DNA from: Candidatus Dormiibacterota bacterium | GTDB lineage: Bacteria; Chloroflexota; Dormibacteria; Aeolococcales; Aeolococcaceae | Reading direction: 5' to 3' | Length of the DNA: 64,000 nt | NCBI GenBank assembly: GCA_003162415.1 | Contig: PMOL01000013.1 | Coordinates: 345,320 to 409,319, forward strand | Shown: piece after piece, positions 34,202 through 42,781 of the stretch | Numbering within the stretch: the stretch's first letter is position 1 | Layout: each line of letters opens with the position of its first letter | Notes under the pieces: generated by a model | Database searches by the model: none | What the model was told of the DNA's origin: nothing | Seen by the model: the letters and a program-made list of their open reading frames with translations, nothing else | Position numbers and translations under genes: made by a program

Positions 34202-35879
34202 GGGGGATGGTTGCTGCGGCCCGCTGTTGCGCCGCCACCACCGCGCTCAGCACGCCCGCGAACGCCCGATCGGTTCGAGGCGAGGCGCCGACGATGGGGC
34301 TGCGCCGATGGCTCGCCGTCTGCACGTCGACGGTGAACGGGACCTCGACGATCTCGGCCCCCGCCGCGCGCAGGTGGTCGAGGAGGTCCGCGATCGCTGG
34401 GAGCTCGAGCGCCCGGCGGCCGTCGTCGGGGAGCAGCAGGGGGACGACCAGCCCGGGCCTGCGCGGACGGCCGTGGGAGCCGGCGACCATTGCATCGATG
34501 CTGTCGATGATCTCGCCGGCGGCGATGAACGACGCCTCGCCGAGATCGATCGGGAGCACCGCGACGTCCGCGTGCCCCAGCCAGTGGGCGACCAGTGCCT
34601 CCTTGGGGCCCTCGGTCAGGCTGGGCAGGGTGTTGGGCAGATCGACCACGACCAGGGTGTGGCGGAGCCGGAGGTGCGTCACCAGCCGGCCGATCTCTGC
34701 GGCTGTGTACGCGGAGCCTGCGGAGCGACGCTCGGGCAGGACTCGCAGCCGCTCATTGTGGGCGAACTCACCGTTGGGCACGAGGGCGCCCCGGTTGAGG
34801 GCCTCGACCACCTCACGCACCGTGAGCGCATCGCTCGGGACGGCGAGCTGTCGCCAGGAGTCGGGGTTATTGAGGTTGGCGTCGACGAGCACGGCGCTGC
34901 CGCCGTGTGGCTCAACGGCGCGGGCACCCAGGACCCCGATCGCGGCCGCCTCCGTGGTCTTCCCCGGGCCGCCCTTGGGCGTGCCGACCGTGACCACCGT
35001 GGAATGGGCGCGGAGCAGGACCTGGCCGAGGCCGGCAAGGTCCGGCGATGGGCGCCGTGGACGCGACGGAACGGCGCGCCCGATGAGCATTCGCAGTCGG
35101 CCACCACTCCGAGACGGCCGACGGTGGCTCGCTGCATCCTGCGTTTCTAGCGTCCCGAACGGGGTGTCGTCGGGAGCCACGCGGTACGGCCCGTCCGACT
35201 CCATGCCCGCCAGCGCCCCCAGCGGGGTCAGCGGCAACCGCGGTCCGTGATCGCCGGCTTGTCCGATCAGCGGTCGATTGCCGGGCGCCGAGGGTCGCGG
35301 TCCCGTGTCCGGTTCCTGACTTGAGTGTACATCCACGTCGGCGATGGGTCCGTCGCCGGGGGGCACGCCGCGTGCCCACGTCGGCGGCGGTGGAACCCTC
35401 CCGTTGGGCCGCTGCGGTGACGCTGCGGTGGATGGCTCGCCAGGTTCGTGCGGTCGAACGATGTCGACGGACCCGCCAGACGTGTACGTCGTTGCTGCCG
35501 CCCGCTCATTCCCACCGGGGCTCAGGTCGCCGGCCAGGCGTCGCGTCAGCTCCCAGGCAAGCGCCTCGATGCTCTCGGCGACCACGGCGGTCCCCATCCC
35601 GGCCGGGACGCCCGCTGCCTCGATGTCGTCGCGACACCACACCAGATGGCGTTCGTCCGACCGGTCGCTGACGCCAGTTCCGGAATGACCGGCCTCGAGG
35701 ACGATCATGATCCCGGCGTCGGCGAGGTGCAGCGCCGCCGCACCAAGATGCGGCTCCGGGGGGCGGAGTAGCGCGATGGTTTGATCGGCCACGGGTGGGA
35801 GGAGCGCATGCACGGCGCGCAGGAGCCGATCCGACTCCTCAACGGGGAGCAGGCTGACCAGCGTCCGCGTGGCGCTCAC
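34194..35879 (-). CDS. ParA/CpaE-like ATPase with long N-terminal extension
   Basis: The 561-residue protein carries the deviant Walker A GTPKGGPGKTT at 299-309, then VLVDANLNNPDSW (A-prime region) and LVVVDLPNTLPS. These are the ParA/MinD signature used by CpaE/TadZ proteins to localise pili. Residues 1-115 are a separate domain (SLLPVEESDRLLRAVHALLP) and 120-290 a Pro/Gly-rich disordered linker. The GTG at 35879 overlaps the upstream stop (GTGA). It is the P-loop-intact partner of the degenerate CpaE-like protein at 39469-40251. Confidence 0.82.
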   Translation of the reverse strand: MSATRTLVSLLPVEESDRLLRAVHALLPPVADQTIALLRPPEPHLGAAALHLADAGIMIVLEAGHSGTGVSDRSDERHLVWCRDDIEAAGVPAGMGTAVVAESIEALAWELTRRLAGDLSPGGNERAAATTYTSGGSVDIVRPHEPGEPSTAASPQRPNGRVPPPPTWARGVPPGDGPIADVDVHSSQEPDTGPRPSAPGNRPLIGQAGDHGPRLPLTPLGALAGMESDGPYRVAPDDTPFGTLETQDAASHRRPSRSGGRLRMLIGRAVPSRPRRPSPDLAGLGQVLLRAHSTVVTVGTPKGGPGKTTEAAAIGVLGARAVEPHGGSAVLVDANLNNPDSWRQLAVPSDALTVREVVEALNRGALVPNGEFAHNERLRVLPERRSAGSAYTAAEIGRLVTHLRLRHTLVVVDLPNTLPSLTEGPKEALVAHWLGHADVAVLPIDLGEASFIAAGEIIDSIDAMVAGSHGRPRRPGLVVPLLLPDDGRRALELPAIADLLDHLRAAGAEIVEVPFTVDVQTASHRRSPIVGASPRTDRAFAGVLSAVVAAQQRAAATIPHG

Positions 35880-36247
35880 GGTGCGTTCGCGAGTTGCTGC
35901 CGAGCCTGGCTGATACTGCCGCAGCACATCGAATATGCATTGCTGCTGTGGCGTGCCACCCCGACGCCGAGGACCGCCACGCCTATCGTGAGCATCACAC
36001 CAACCAGCACGCGCGCCGAGAGCAACCGAGGGCGCACGTTACCAAGCGTGCGTGTCAGCACCACGGCCACACCGACGAGGAGCACGACCCAGATCAGCAG
36101 CTCGGTGGCGGCCAGTGCAGCGATTCCGGTCGGATGCTCACCGCTGACGAATCCCGTCGCCGCACCGACGTTCGGCAGGGGGAGCACCAGCGCCGCAACG
36201 GCCAGACCACCGACCGCCACCAGCAGAACTGAGGCTTGCCGGCGCAC
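35876..36247 (-). CDS. Tad-operon membrane protein, 123 aa
   Basis: Three hydrophobic helices are visible (SVLLVAVGGLAVAALVL, LLIWVVLLVGVAVVLT, VLVGVMLTIGVAVLGVGV). The GTG at 36247 follows the TadC stop directly (TGAGTG), and the stop overlaps the next GTG. It probably accompanies TadB/TadC in the inner-membrane platform. No family name can be given. Confidence 0.75.
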   Translation of the reverse strand: MRRQASVLLVAVGGLAVAALVLPLPNVGAATGFVSGEHPTGIAALAATELLIWVVLLVGVAVVLTRTLGNVRPRLLSARVLVGVMLTIGVAVLGVGVARHSSNAYSMCCGSISQARQQLANAP

Positions 36248-37153
36248 TCAGAGGCCCCCGTTGGCAGTGGCGTACGCGACCGCCGAGAAGATGACCACGA
36301 AGATGGCGGCGAGCAGGCCAACCATCGGCACCAGCACGGTGATGGTGCGTGAACCCAACCGCACCCGCGCGTCGGCGAGGCGCTGCGCGGTGAACGAGCG
36401 CGCGGCGGCGAGATACTCGGTCGCCGGGTCGCCGCCCCCATACTCCTGGGCCGCGCGAACCACCTGAGCAAGCTGCGCCAGCACCGGTACGCGATACGCG
36501 GCAGCCACCGCCTCGAGCAGCTCGGCCCGGGAACGCGGCTGGACGTCACTCATCTGACGCCACTGATCGCTGCCCAGCATTTCGGCGAGCGTGCGGTCGC
36601 GCATGCTTCGCGCCAGCGCCAGCAGGGGATCTCCCGGACCCAGTCCATCGGGGCTGTGCACCGGGGGCACGCGCAGCAGCCCGAAGAGCAGCAGGGTCTT
36701 GGCCACCTGGAGCGAGGCGATCTCGCGCCGGCGGCGGGCCTCTCGCTGCAGGCCCGCAACGCTCAGCGCGATGGCGCCGACCGCTGCGACCGGGATCCAC
36801 ACCGGAGCCAGCACCAGCCCGTCTCCAGCCAGGCCGCTCACGGCGTCGAGCACGCTGCACGCTGCGACCGTGAGGGCGCCGATACCCACCACCCGGCGCG
36901 TGAACGCCTGGGTCTCGCCGCGACCAGCGGCCAGCTGCAGCCGCCGGATCGCGAATCGATCCTGGAACGCCCGCGCCATCGGGTTGCGAGCCAGAACGGC
37001 GGCCCAGCGGCCGCGATCGGGCAGCAGTCGGTCGCGGACCCGGCGAATGCTGGCAGTCTCGGCTGTCCGCAACGCGCCGCCGCGCGCCAGCACCAGCCCA
37101 GCCAGCGCGGCGGTGGTCGCGAGCAGCAGCGACGGAAGCCAGACCTCAGCCAC
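36248..37153 (-). CDS. tadC: TadC-like inner-membrane platform protein (T2SSF domain)
   Basis: The 301-residue protein has an N-terminal TM helix, a pair of helices near 95-135 and a C-terminal pair around SRTITVLVPMVGLLAAIFVVIF. Between them lies a cytosolic helical T2SSF-type domain (LARSMRDRTLAEMLGSDQWRQ, LAQLAQVVRAAQEYGGGDPA). This is the layout of TadC, which with TadB forms the platform for Flp pilus assembly. It starts inside the last codons of the TadB gene. Confidence 0.82.
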   Translation of the reverse strand: MAEVWLPSLLLATTAALAGLVLARGGALRTAETASIRRVRDRLLPDRGRWAAVLARNPMARAFQDRFAIRRLQLAAGRGETQAFTRRVVGIGALTVAACSVLDAVSGLAGDGLVLAPVWIPVAAVGAIALSVAGLQREARRRREIASLQVAKTLLLFGLLRVPPVHSPDGLGPGDPLLALARSMRDRTLAEMLGSDQWRQMSDVQPRSRAELLEAVAAAYRVPVLAQLAQVVRAAQEYGGGDPATEYLAAARSFTAQRLADARVRLGSRTITVLVPMVGLLAAIFVVIFSAVAYATANGGL

Positions 37154-38048
37154 GACCGATCCGTGCCAGCTCTGCGCGCACCAGGCGCACGTCCCAGCGC
37201 GCCGGCCGAGGAGTGCGCAGCAGCGCGCCCATGATGGCGATCGACCCGGCGAAGATCAGCGCCGCGATCACCAGCGTGACCTCCCCTTGGATGCTGATGA
37301 GGAAGTCGTGTAGCACCGGGACGGTGTTGAAGGCACCGATGAGCACGGCCAGCACCGCGCCGATCATCTGAGCGCTGCGTCGCTGCACCGCCACCGCGGC
37401 GCGGGTGGCGTCGAGCAGCGCGATGTCCTCCTCAAGCTCGGGGATCACCTGGTCGCGGAGCTGGTGGACGAGCTCGCGCGGATCGCGGCTCCGCCCGGCG
37501 AGCAGGAGCACACACACGTCTTCGACGAATGCGGAGCGCGAGCGCTCGGCCATGTCGAGCAGCCCCTCCTCCATCGAGAGCGCCGTCTGCAGCGGGGTCA
37601 GCAGGTCGCGCAGCTCGGGACGCGGATGTTGCGCCACCTCGCGCAGCACGGCGTCGAGATTGCCCATGCGCTGCAGCCCGTTGGCCAGGTCGCGGACGGT
37701 CGCGACGAGCGAGCGGTGCGCGCGCGATCGCCGCGCCGAGGCCACATCCTCCACCAGCCAGGGCACGCCCAGCGTGCCGAGGAGGAGCAGGAGCACCGCG
37801 ATCACCACGACGCCGCTGGTCACTCCCACGAGCAGCGCGACGGCGAACAGGGTGAACCGAATCGCCGCCCAGGCGGCAAATGGCACGCCCAGCGACGCGG
37901 CCAGATCCCGTTCCGCGTCGAGGAGGGGAGCGACCGCGCTCGAGACGGCGGCGCCTGCGTCGAGACGCGCGCCCGGCCGCTGCCACACGGTGATCGCGGC
38001 GATGAGGCAGAGGATGACCACCACCTCGAAGAAGAGCAGCGCGATCAC
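37146..38048 (-). CDS. tadB: TadB-like inner-membrane platform protein (T2SSF domain)
   Basis: The 300-residue protein has an N-terminal helix (LLFFEVVVILCLIAAITVW), a central TM region around GVVVIAVLLLLLGTLGVPWL and a C-terminal pair (MIGAVLAVLIGAFNTVPVL, VTLVIAALIFAGSIAIMGA). The cytosolic T2SSF helices include VRDLANGLQRMGNLDAVL and QLRDQVIPELEEDIALLDAT. It is the TadB partner of TadC. The start overlaps the CpaF stop by 4 bases (GTGA). Confidence 0.83.
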   Translation of the reverse strand: MIALLFFEVVVILCLIAAITVWQRPGARLDAGAAVSSAVAPLLDAERDLAASLGVPFAAWAAIRFTLFAVALLVGVTSGVVVIAVLLLLLGTLGVPWLVEDVASARRSRAHRSLVATVRDLANGLQRMGNLDAVLREVAQHPRPELRDLLTPLQTALSMEEGLLDMAERSRSAFVEDVCVLLLAGRSRDPRELVHQLRDQVIPELEEDIALLDATRAAVAVQRRSAQMIGAVLAVLIGAFNTVPVLHDFLISIQGEVTLVIAALIFAGSIAIMGALLRTPRPARWDVRLVRAELARIGRG

Positions 38049-39472
38049 GGCGCCGGTACCTCGCTGAGCTGCTCGCCGAGGGGCTCCTGGAGTCGCCGGG
38101 GCAGGTCGGCGATGGAATGCACGCGGCGGATCAGCGCGTCGTGCTCGTCACTGCGGTACACGTCGACCGCGGCGCCGTCGGCCGAGTATGCGACCACACC
38201 GGTCACCGCCCGCCTGCCCAGTCGCTGCGACTTCCGGAGGTGCACCACGAGGTGAATTGCCTGGTGCGCGACCCTCGTGCCCAGCTCGACCTGGCCGGCG
38301 AAGCGCGGCGCCATCATCACGTAGTTGACGACCTTGGGAATGGTCTCGGCGGCGCTGTTGGCGTGCACGCTGACCATCGATCCCTCGTGGCCCGTGGTCA
38401 TCGCATTGGCGGCGTCCGCCATCTCCGCACCGCGGGCCTCGCCGATGATGATCCGGGACGGCAGAAAGCGCAGCGCGTCGCGCCCCAGATCCTCCATGCT
38501 GACCCGCGCCTCCTGCTCCTTCCAGGCGCCCGGGACCGTGGCCATGGTGATCGTGTTCTCGTGCACCATGCGGCCGTCGGGCCGTTCCTGAGCCAGGGCG
38601 AGCTCCGGGCTGTCCTCGATCACGAGCAGGGTCTCGTCGTCAGCGACCTCGGCGCAGAGCGCGCGCATCAGCGTGGTCTTGCCCGCGCCGGTGCCGCCGG
38701 AGATGACCATGTTCAGCCGGGCGCGAACGCACTCGCGCAGGAATGCGGCCACTCCGCTCGGGATGGTGCCGTTGGCCACGAACTCGTCGAGCGTGCTCGG
38801 CCCGCTCACCCGCGGGATGCGCAGGCAGGCATAGACGCTGTTCCGCCCCACTGCGGCAGGGGCCACCACCACGGCGATGCGCACCTGCCCCACCGCCGTC
38901 GCCATGGTGGCGACGGCACGGGGCTGGTCACGGGTCAGCTGGGTGCGGGGTTGCACGCCCGAGTAGCTGAGCAGGGTGCGAAACCACTCCTCGAGCCTCG
39001 CGTCCGCCTCCCGGCGGGTGGATGAGTTGAACGCCTCGGGTCCCGCGCCGGTGAGGAGGTGCTTACGGCCGGCGGCCTCCACCAGGATGCGGTCCGCCCC
39101 CAGACACTGGATGTCCTCGACGTCCTCGTACACGAGCAGGGAGAGGGGCCAGAGCAGGCTGGCTCGGACCAGCACCGCCCACTCCACCTCCGCACGCCAG
39201 GCGGTGTCCCCGGCGAGGCGCGCCGCCAGGACCGGTGACACGCCCAGGCCGCCGCTGTGCACCGATCGCTCGACCAGCTCGCTCACCAGGTCGGGAAGGC
39301 GCTCCTCCCAGGTGGTGGAGAGCTCATCACCCCGCTCGCGGTGGAGCACACCACAGAGCTGCTCCACCAGCGGGAGCATCTCGGCGGGGATCTCCGGCCA
39401 TGCGCGCTCGGCCATGCCGCCGCCCGCCAGCCTGACTGCATCCGTGCGTTGCCGGTCCTCGCCGCTGATCAC
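38045..39472 (-). CDS. cpaF: CpaF/TadA-type secretion ATPase
   Basis: The 475-residue protein carries Walker A GGTGAGKT at 259-266, an Asp-box region LLVIEDSPELAL, and Walker B/His-box motifs SRIIIGEARGAEMADAANAM and TGHEGSMVSVHANSA. These are diagnostic of type II/IV secretion ATPases of the CpaF/VirB11 family. It powers Flp pilus extension at the inner membrane. The GTG at 39472 overlaps the upstream CpaE-like stop (GTGA); a longer upstream frame overlaps that gene extensively and is rejected. Confidence 0.92.
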   Translation of the reverse strand: MISGEDRQRTDAVRLAGGGMAERAWPEIPAEMLPLVEQLCGVLHRERGDELSTTWEERLPDLVSELVERSVHSGGLGVSPVLAARLAGDTAWRAEVEWAVLVRASLLWPLSLLVYEDVEDIQCLGADRILVEAAGRKHLLTGAGPEAFNSSTRREADARLEEWFRTLLSYSGVQPRTQLTRDQPRAVATMATAVGQVRIAVVVAPAAVGRNSVYACLRIPRVSGPSTLDEFVANGTIPSGVAAFLRECVRARLNMVISGGTGAGKTTLMRALCAEVADDETLLVIEDSPELALAQERPDGRMVHENTITMATVPGAWKEQEARVSMEDLGRDALRFLPSRIIIGEARGAEMADAANAMTTGHEGSMVSVHANSAAETIPKVVNYVMMAPRFAGQVELGTRVAHQAIHLVVHLRKSQRLGRRAVTGVVAYSADGAAVDVYRSDEHDALIRRVHSIADLPRRLQEPLGEQLSEVPAP

Positions 39473-40251
39473 CGGAACTGGACGCCGTCGCGAGTCAGCG
39501 GCCACCGGCGCCGGCGCGTTGTTCGCGAGGCGATCATCCCAGCTCCGAAGAGACCGAGCTCCTCGGCGATCGCGTCGCGCTGGATCGGCTCCCGCCGCGC
39601 TCGGGCGGCGACACAACGGTCCCCGTTCCACTCCCATTCGCATGCGAGCGGATATCCGGGCAGCGCTGCCTGGAGCAGCTCGATCGCCTCCGAGACGCCG
39701 CGCCGATGGGCTGGGCGCACCAGGACGAGCCGGGCACGGGGGATGGGCGGCGTCCGCAGGGTGCGCACCGCGTTGTCGAGCAGGTCCGACTCCGCGCGCA
39801 CGACGATGAAGACCGCGTGCAGGGCGAACCCCAGTGCCCGGGCCGCGGCATCGCCATCGACCAGATCCGGGTACGCGAACGGCGTGCCGCAGTCGACGAC
39901 GACCAGCTCCTCGGGGAGGCCCTCGAGGGCCGGCACCAGCAGCTCGGCGGTGTCCGAGCCGGGTCGGCTGGGATCGCGAAAGCCGGGGACCACCCGAAGC
40001 CGCGGGCGCGAGCCGAGCGACACTGCCTGACGCTCGAGCTCAGCGGTGGCGATGCCGTGCGGGCTGTACACATTGGCCAGGGACCGCGTGTCGTCGATGC
40101 CCAGCAGCGACGCCACGGTGCCGCCCGCGCCGTCGGCATCCACAAGCATGGTCCCGCGATCCCGTGCCGACGACCAGGCGAGCGCGGCGGCGAATCCGGT
40201 TGCCCCGCTGCCGGCTCGGACGCCCGCGACACCGACGCGCAGCGGCGCCAC
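39469..40251 (-). CDS. CpaE/MinD-like protein with degenerate P-loop
   Basis: The 260-residue protein has the MinD-like fold signature (RVGVAGVRAGSGATGFAAALAW, MLVDADGAGGTVASLLG, LPEELVVVDCGTPFAYPDL). The P-loop, however, is AGSGATG instead of KGGxGKT, so both lysines are missing and ATP hydrolysis is doubtful. Degenerate CpaE/TadZ proteins are known in Tad loci and may act as structural polar markers. The GTG at 40251 has GGGAGG 6 bases upstream. It lies between CpaB and CpaF, as expected. Confidence 0.8.
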   Translation of the reverse strand: MAPLRVGVAGVRAGSGATGFAAALAWSSARDRGTMLVDADGAGGTVASLLGIDDTRSLANVYSPHGIATAELERQAVSLGSRPRLRVVPGFRDPSRPGSDTAELLVPALEGLPEELVVVDCGTPFAYPDLVDGDAAARALGFALHAVFIVVRAESDLLDNAVRTLRTPPIPRARLVLVRPAHRRGVSEAIELLQAALPGYPLACEWEWNGDRCVAARARREPIQRDAIAEELGLFGAGMIASRTTRRRRWPLTRDGVQFR

Positions 40252-40253
40252 TT

Positions 40254-40940
40254 TCAGCCTCCCGCCCGGTCGGCGGCCGGTGTGGACCCTGCGGTCCCGT
40301 TTGCGATCACCGTCAGCATCTGCTCGGCCTGCTGCAGCGTGTACGTCTCGCCGCGGGGCACCTGGACACCCGAGGACTGCACCGCGACCAGGTCGATACC
40401 CGACACGGACAGGTCAACCCAGAACCCCTCATACGCGGCAGGGACCAGGACGGCCGTGGCGCTGCCGGCCGCGACGATGGTGATCCCGCGGCCATACAGC
40501 TGCACGGTCTGCCCGGATGCGGCCGCTGCTGCGGCCTCCGGGGCTTGCGGCGTTCCGATGCCGCTCGCGCTGGTGCTCGGACCGTAGATGTCGACACTGT
40601 CACCCGCCTGCAACCCGGGGGCCGTGCTCTTGAAGGCGAGCGGCACGGTAACCATGGATTGGGTGAACAGATCGTCCGGCCGGAGCACATCCCCGTCCGA
40701 CACAGCGTGCGCGAGGTACTCGCCCTCGGGATTGCTCGTCAGGACGGTGAAGTCGTCCGACCCCTGTGCGATCGTCACCTGGCGCACCACGGAAGCCGAT
40801 ATGCGAGTGCCGGCACTCGCGTTCTGACTCATCGCCCAGGCCGTGATGTGCCGGCCGCCGATGCTCAGGGCGGTGAAGACGACCGCGCTCACGGCGGCGA
40901 GTGAGAGCACCACGATCAGCACGAAGGCCCCGCGTCGCAT
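40254..40940 (-). CDS. cpaB: CpaB/RcpC-like pilus assembly protein (SAF domain)
   Basis: The 228-residue protein has one N-terminal TM helix (GAFVLIVVLSLAAVSAVVFTA) and a SAF-type domain (NASAGTRISASVVRQVTIAQG, EYLAHAVSDGDVLRPDDLF). An RcpC-like domain follows (TVPLAFKSTAPGLQAGDSVDI, LYGRGITIVA). CpaB proteins work on the outer side of the membrane in Flp pilus biogenesis. Its position between the TadE-like genes and CpaE/CpaF is the standard Tad order. Confidence 0.82.
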   Translation of the reverse strand: MRRGAFVLIVVLSLAAVSAVVFTALSIGGRHITAWAMSQNASAGTRISASVVRQVTIAQGSDDFTVLTSNPEGEYLAHAVSDGDVLRPDDLFTQSMVTVPLAFKSTAPGLQAGDSVDIYGPSTSASGIGTPQAPEAAAAAASGQTVQLYGRGITIVAAGSATAVLVPAAYEGFWVDLSVSGIDLVAVQSSGVQVPRGETYTLQQAEQMLTVIANGTAGSTPAADRAGG

Positions 40941-40961
40941 CCCCTTCTTTCCCCCTATCGC

Positions 40962-41396
40962 CTAATACGGATGCACGGTGCCGAGCGCGGCACCGGCCTG
41001 ATGGACGGCGCGAACCGTGGTGCCGAGACCGACGAACGGCACGGGCAGCTGGATCCTCTTGGTCACGGTCACGGTGATCGAGTCCCCGCTCACGACACAT
41101 GACGCGACCGCGCCCGGATCCGCGACCGCGACCGCCTGCTCACAGTTGGTGATCGCATCGGCGCCGAGACGGAGTTGCCCGCTTGATGTCACTCCTGACG
41201 GAAACTGGCTCGGGTCCACCGAGTCCGCGCCCGACTGGGCACCCAGGTATGCGGCGGTGTCGGCGCGGGTCGCCTCGTTGCTCTCCACCAGGAGGTCGGC
41301 GACCGCGACCAGGAGCGCGCCGAGCACCATGGTCACCACCAGCGCGGTGAGGACGATGACCTGGCCGCGTTCCCCGGCTCGGCGGCGCGTCAACAC
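40962..41396 (-). CDS. Tad-like pseudopilin or membrane protein (TadE/TadG group)
   Basis: The 144-residue product starts with a positively charged N-terminus and RAGERGQVIVLTALVVTMVLGALLV-type helix, the pattern of TadE/TadG or Flp-associated minor pilins. A periplasmic or extracellular beta-rich region follows (CEQAVAVADPGAVASCVVSGD, SITVTVTKRIQLP). The GTG at 41396 overlaps the upstream gene by 7 bases; a TTG one codon later gives a TTGA overlap and is equally possible. Confidence 0.75.
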   Translation of the reverse strand: MLTRRRAGERGQVIVLTALVVTMVLGALLVAVADLLVESNEATRADTAAYLGAQSGADSVDPSQFPSGVTSSGQLRLGADAITNCEQAVAVADPGAVASCVVSGDSITVTVTKRIQLPVPFVGLGTTVRAVHQAGAALGTVHPY

Positions 41397-41869
41397 GTGA
41401 CGCTCGGTGCGCACTGCCGGAAGGGCGGTGCAACCAGTTGCGCGTCCTGCTCGAGGGTCATGTTCCAGCGCCACACGAGGCCGATCACATTGTTGGAGAA
41501 CGAGACGGTGACGCTGCCGTGGCAGGAGACCACCGTGTCCGGTTGGTACGTCGCCGAGTACAGGTACTGGTTGCCCTCACTCGGCGGACACGTGATGCGC
41601 AGCGATCCGGGCTCGAGGAACGGCCCGGACACGCTGCGCTGGAAGGTGTCGTCGATGTTGAAGAGCGCCTGGCTCGTGGCTCCATATGGGACGCTGAAAG
41701 CCGCCGACGTGGCCAGGCCGGTCGCGGAGCGCAGCTCCGTGGTCGCATCAACCACAAAGATGGCACCGGCGAAGCCGAGCGCGAGCACGATCAGGAAGGG
41801 GAGCACGAGCGCCGTCTCCACCACGCTCTGCGCTCCCTCGCCGCGGCGGCGGTGGTGGGGTCCGGTCAT
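41390..41869 (-). CDS. tadE: TadE-like minor pilin
   Basis: The 159-residue protein has the hallmark GAQSVVETALVLPFLIVLAL (Glu at position +5-like within the hydrophobic helix) of TadE proteins. It is followed by an exported domain with cysteines (RITCPPSEG, VSCHGSVTVSF, QCAPSVTC). The ATG at 41869 overlaps the preceding gene stop (ATGA), which fixes the start. TadE-type minor pilins are thought to initiate or cap Flp pili. Confidence 0.82.
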   Translation of the reverse strand: MTGPHHRRRGEGAQSVVETALVLPFLIVLALGFAGAIFVVDATTELRSATGLATSAAFSVPYGATSQALFNIDDTFQRSVSGPFLEPGSLRITCPPSEGNQYLYSATYQPDTVVSCHGSVTVSFSNNVIGLVWRWNMTLEQDAQLVAPPFRQCAPSVTC

Positions 41870-42357
41870 GGGGCGAACACCGCGCTGTGGACGACATCGT
41901 CGATGTTGATGGCGAGCGCGCCGGTCCGCCAGGAGCCGAGTCCGAACCCGGGAGGGACGAGCGCCGACACCCAACCACGGATGGCGACCTCTACGGTCCC
42001 GGCTGCGGGATGCGCAACGGAACAGACGTAGACGATGCCGACCGGCCAGGACGCACTGAGCGCCGGGCACGCACCGTCCACCGGGGACATGGGCGCCGCA
42101 GTGGCGCCGACCAGGCCGCTCTGCAGCTCCGAGCGGATCGCCGTATACACGTCGGCAGTCGCCGGAGGGCCGGTCGGGCTCCCCGCCGCGCCGGCGGCGA
42201 TGTAGATGCCTCGCTCCGCAACGGTGATGGCGGTCCCCCTCGTGAGCGCGTATAGACCGATCTGGGTGCAGCCGAGCAGCAGGGTAACGACGACCATCAG
42301 GACGAGCGCAAACTCAACCATCGCCTGACCCTCTCCCCTCCCCGCCCCCTGACGCAT
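41866..42357 (-). CDS. tadE: TadE-like minor pilin, first gene of the Tad operon
   Basis: The 163-residue protein has a basic start and the TadE signature GQAMVEFALVLMVVVTLLLG, then a soluble exported domain (GTAITVAERGIYIAAGAAG, VGIVYVCSVAHPAAG). The ATG at 42357 follows a -10-like TACATT by 9 bases, so the mRNA would be nearly leaderless. No separate Flp major pilin or prepilin peptidase gene is found in the window. Confidence 0.82.
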   Translation of the reverse strand: MRQGAGRGEGQAMVEFALVLMVVVTLLLGCTQIGLYALTRGTAITVAERGIYIAAGAAGSPTGPPATADVYTAIRSELQSGLVGATAAPMSPVDGACPALSASWPVGIVYVCSVAHPAAGTVEVAIRGWVSALVPPGFGLGSWRTGALAINIDDVVHSAVFAP

Positions 42358-42781
42358 GTCTCTAGCAATGTACGCCGTTGATGCCTACATAGCGCTTACA
42401 GATTGCCGAAGGAGGACTCTAGCCTGGCTAGATCTCATACCTCGCAACATCCTTGGTGACACATATGGCGATGACCAGCGCGCGAGTTCCGTCGTGTTGG
42501 GCTTGCTCTCACCGGGCGCGAGTCTGTTCGCTCTCAGCCGTACTGCGAACCCTGGAGGCTCCGGCTTTGCCAGTCGACGCCGATCCTCCGCAAGGGTTCT
42601 CTAACTCGGATTCCGGTCCTTCCCCGATCGAACTCGCAATGGTTTTCGCGCTTTCCGATCACGCGATCCCAACCTCGAGGCCCATGCGACCGGTGACCAT
42701 CCCTCCACCCACGTAACGGTGATTGTCTCTCCGCCCAGCCGTCGCTGCCTTCTGCCACGTTCATCATCGATCTGACAGGGT
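42358..42781. other. Intergenic region upstream of the Tad operon
   Basis: About 420 bases lie between the small membrane gene at 42782 and the Tad operon. It holds the operon promoter and the shared motif. I see no coding frame with a ribosome site and no Flp-type pilin. Confidence 0.5.
42367..42400 (-). promoter_or_regulatory. Tad operon promoter region with conserved motif
   Basis: On the minus strand the motif TGTAAGCGCTATGTAGGC (42400-42383) is followed 10 bases later by TACATT (42372-42367), a plausible -10 box 9 bases before the start codon. The motif recurs at 33149-33166. It could be an activator site. Confidence 0.45.
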
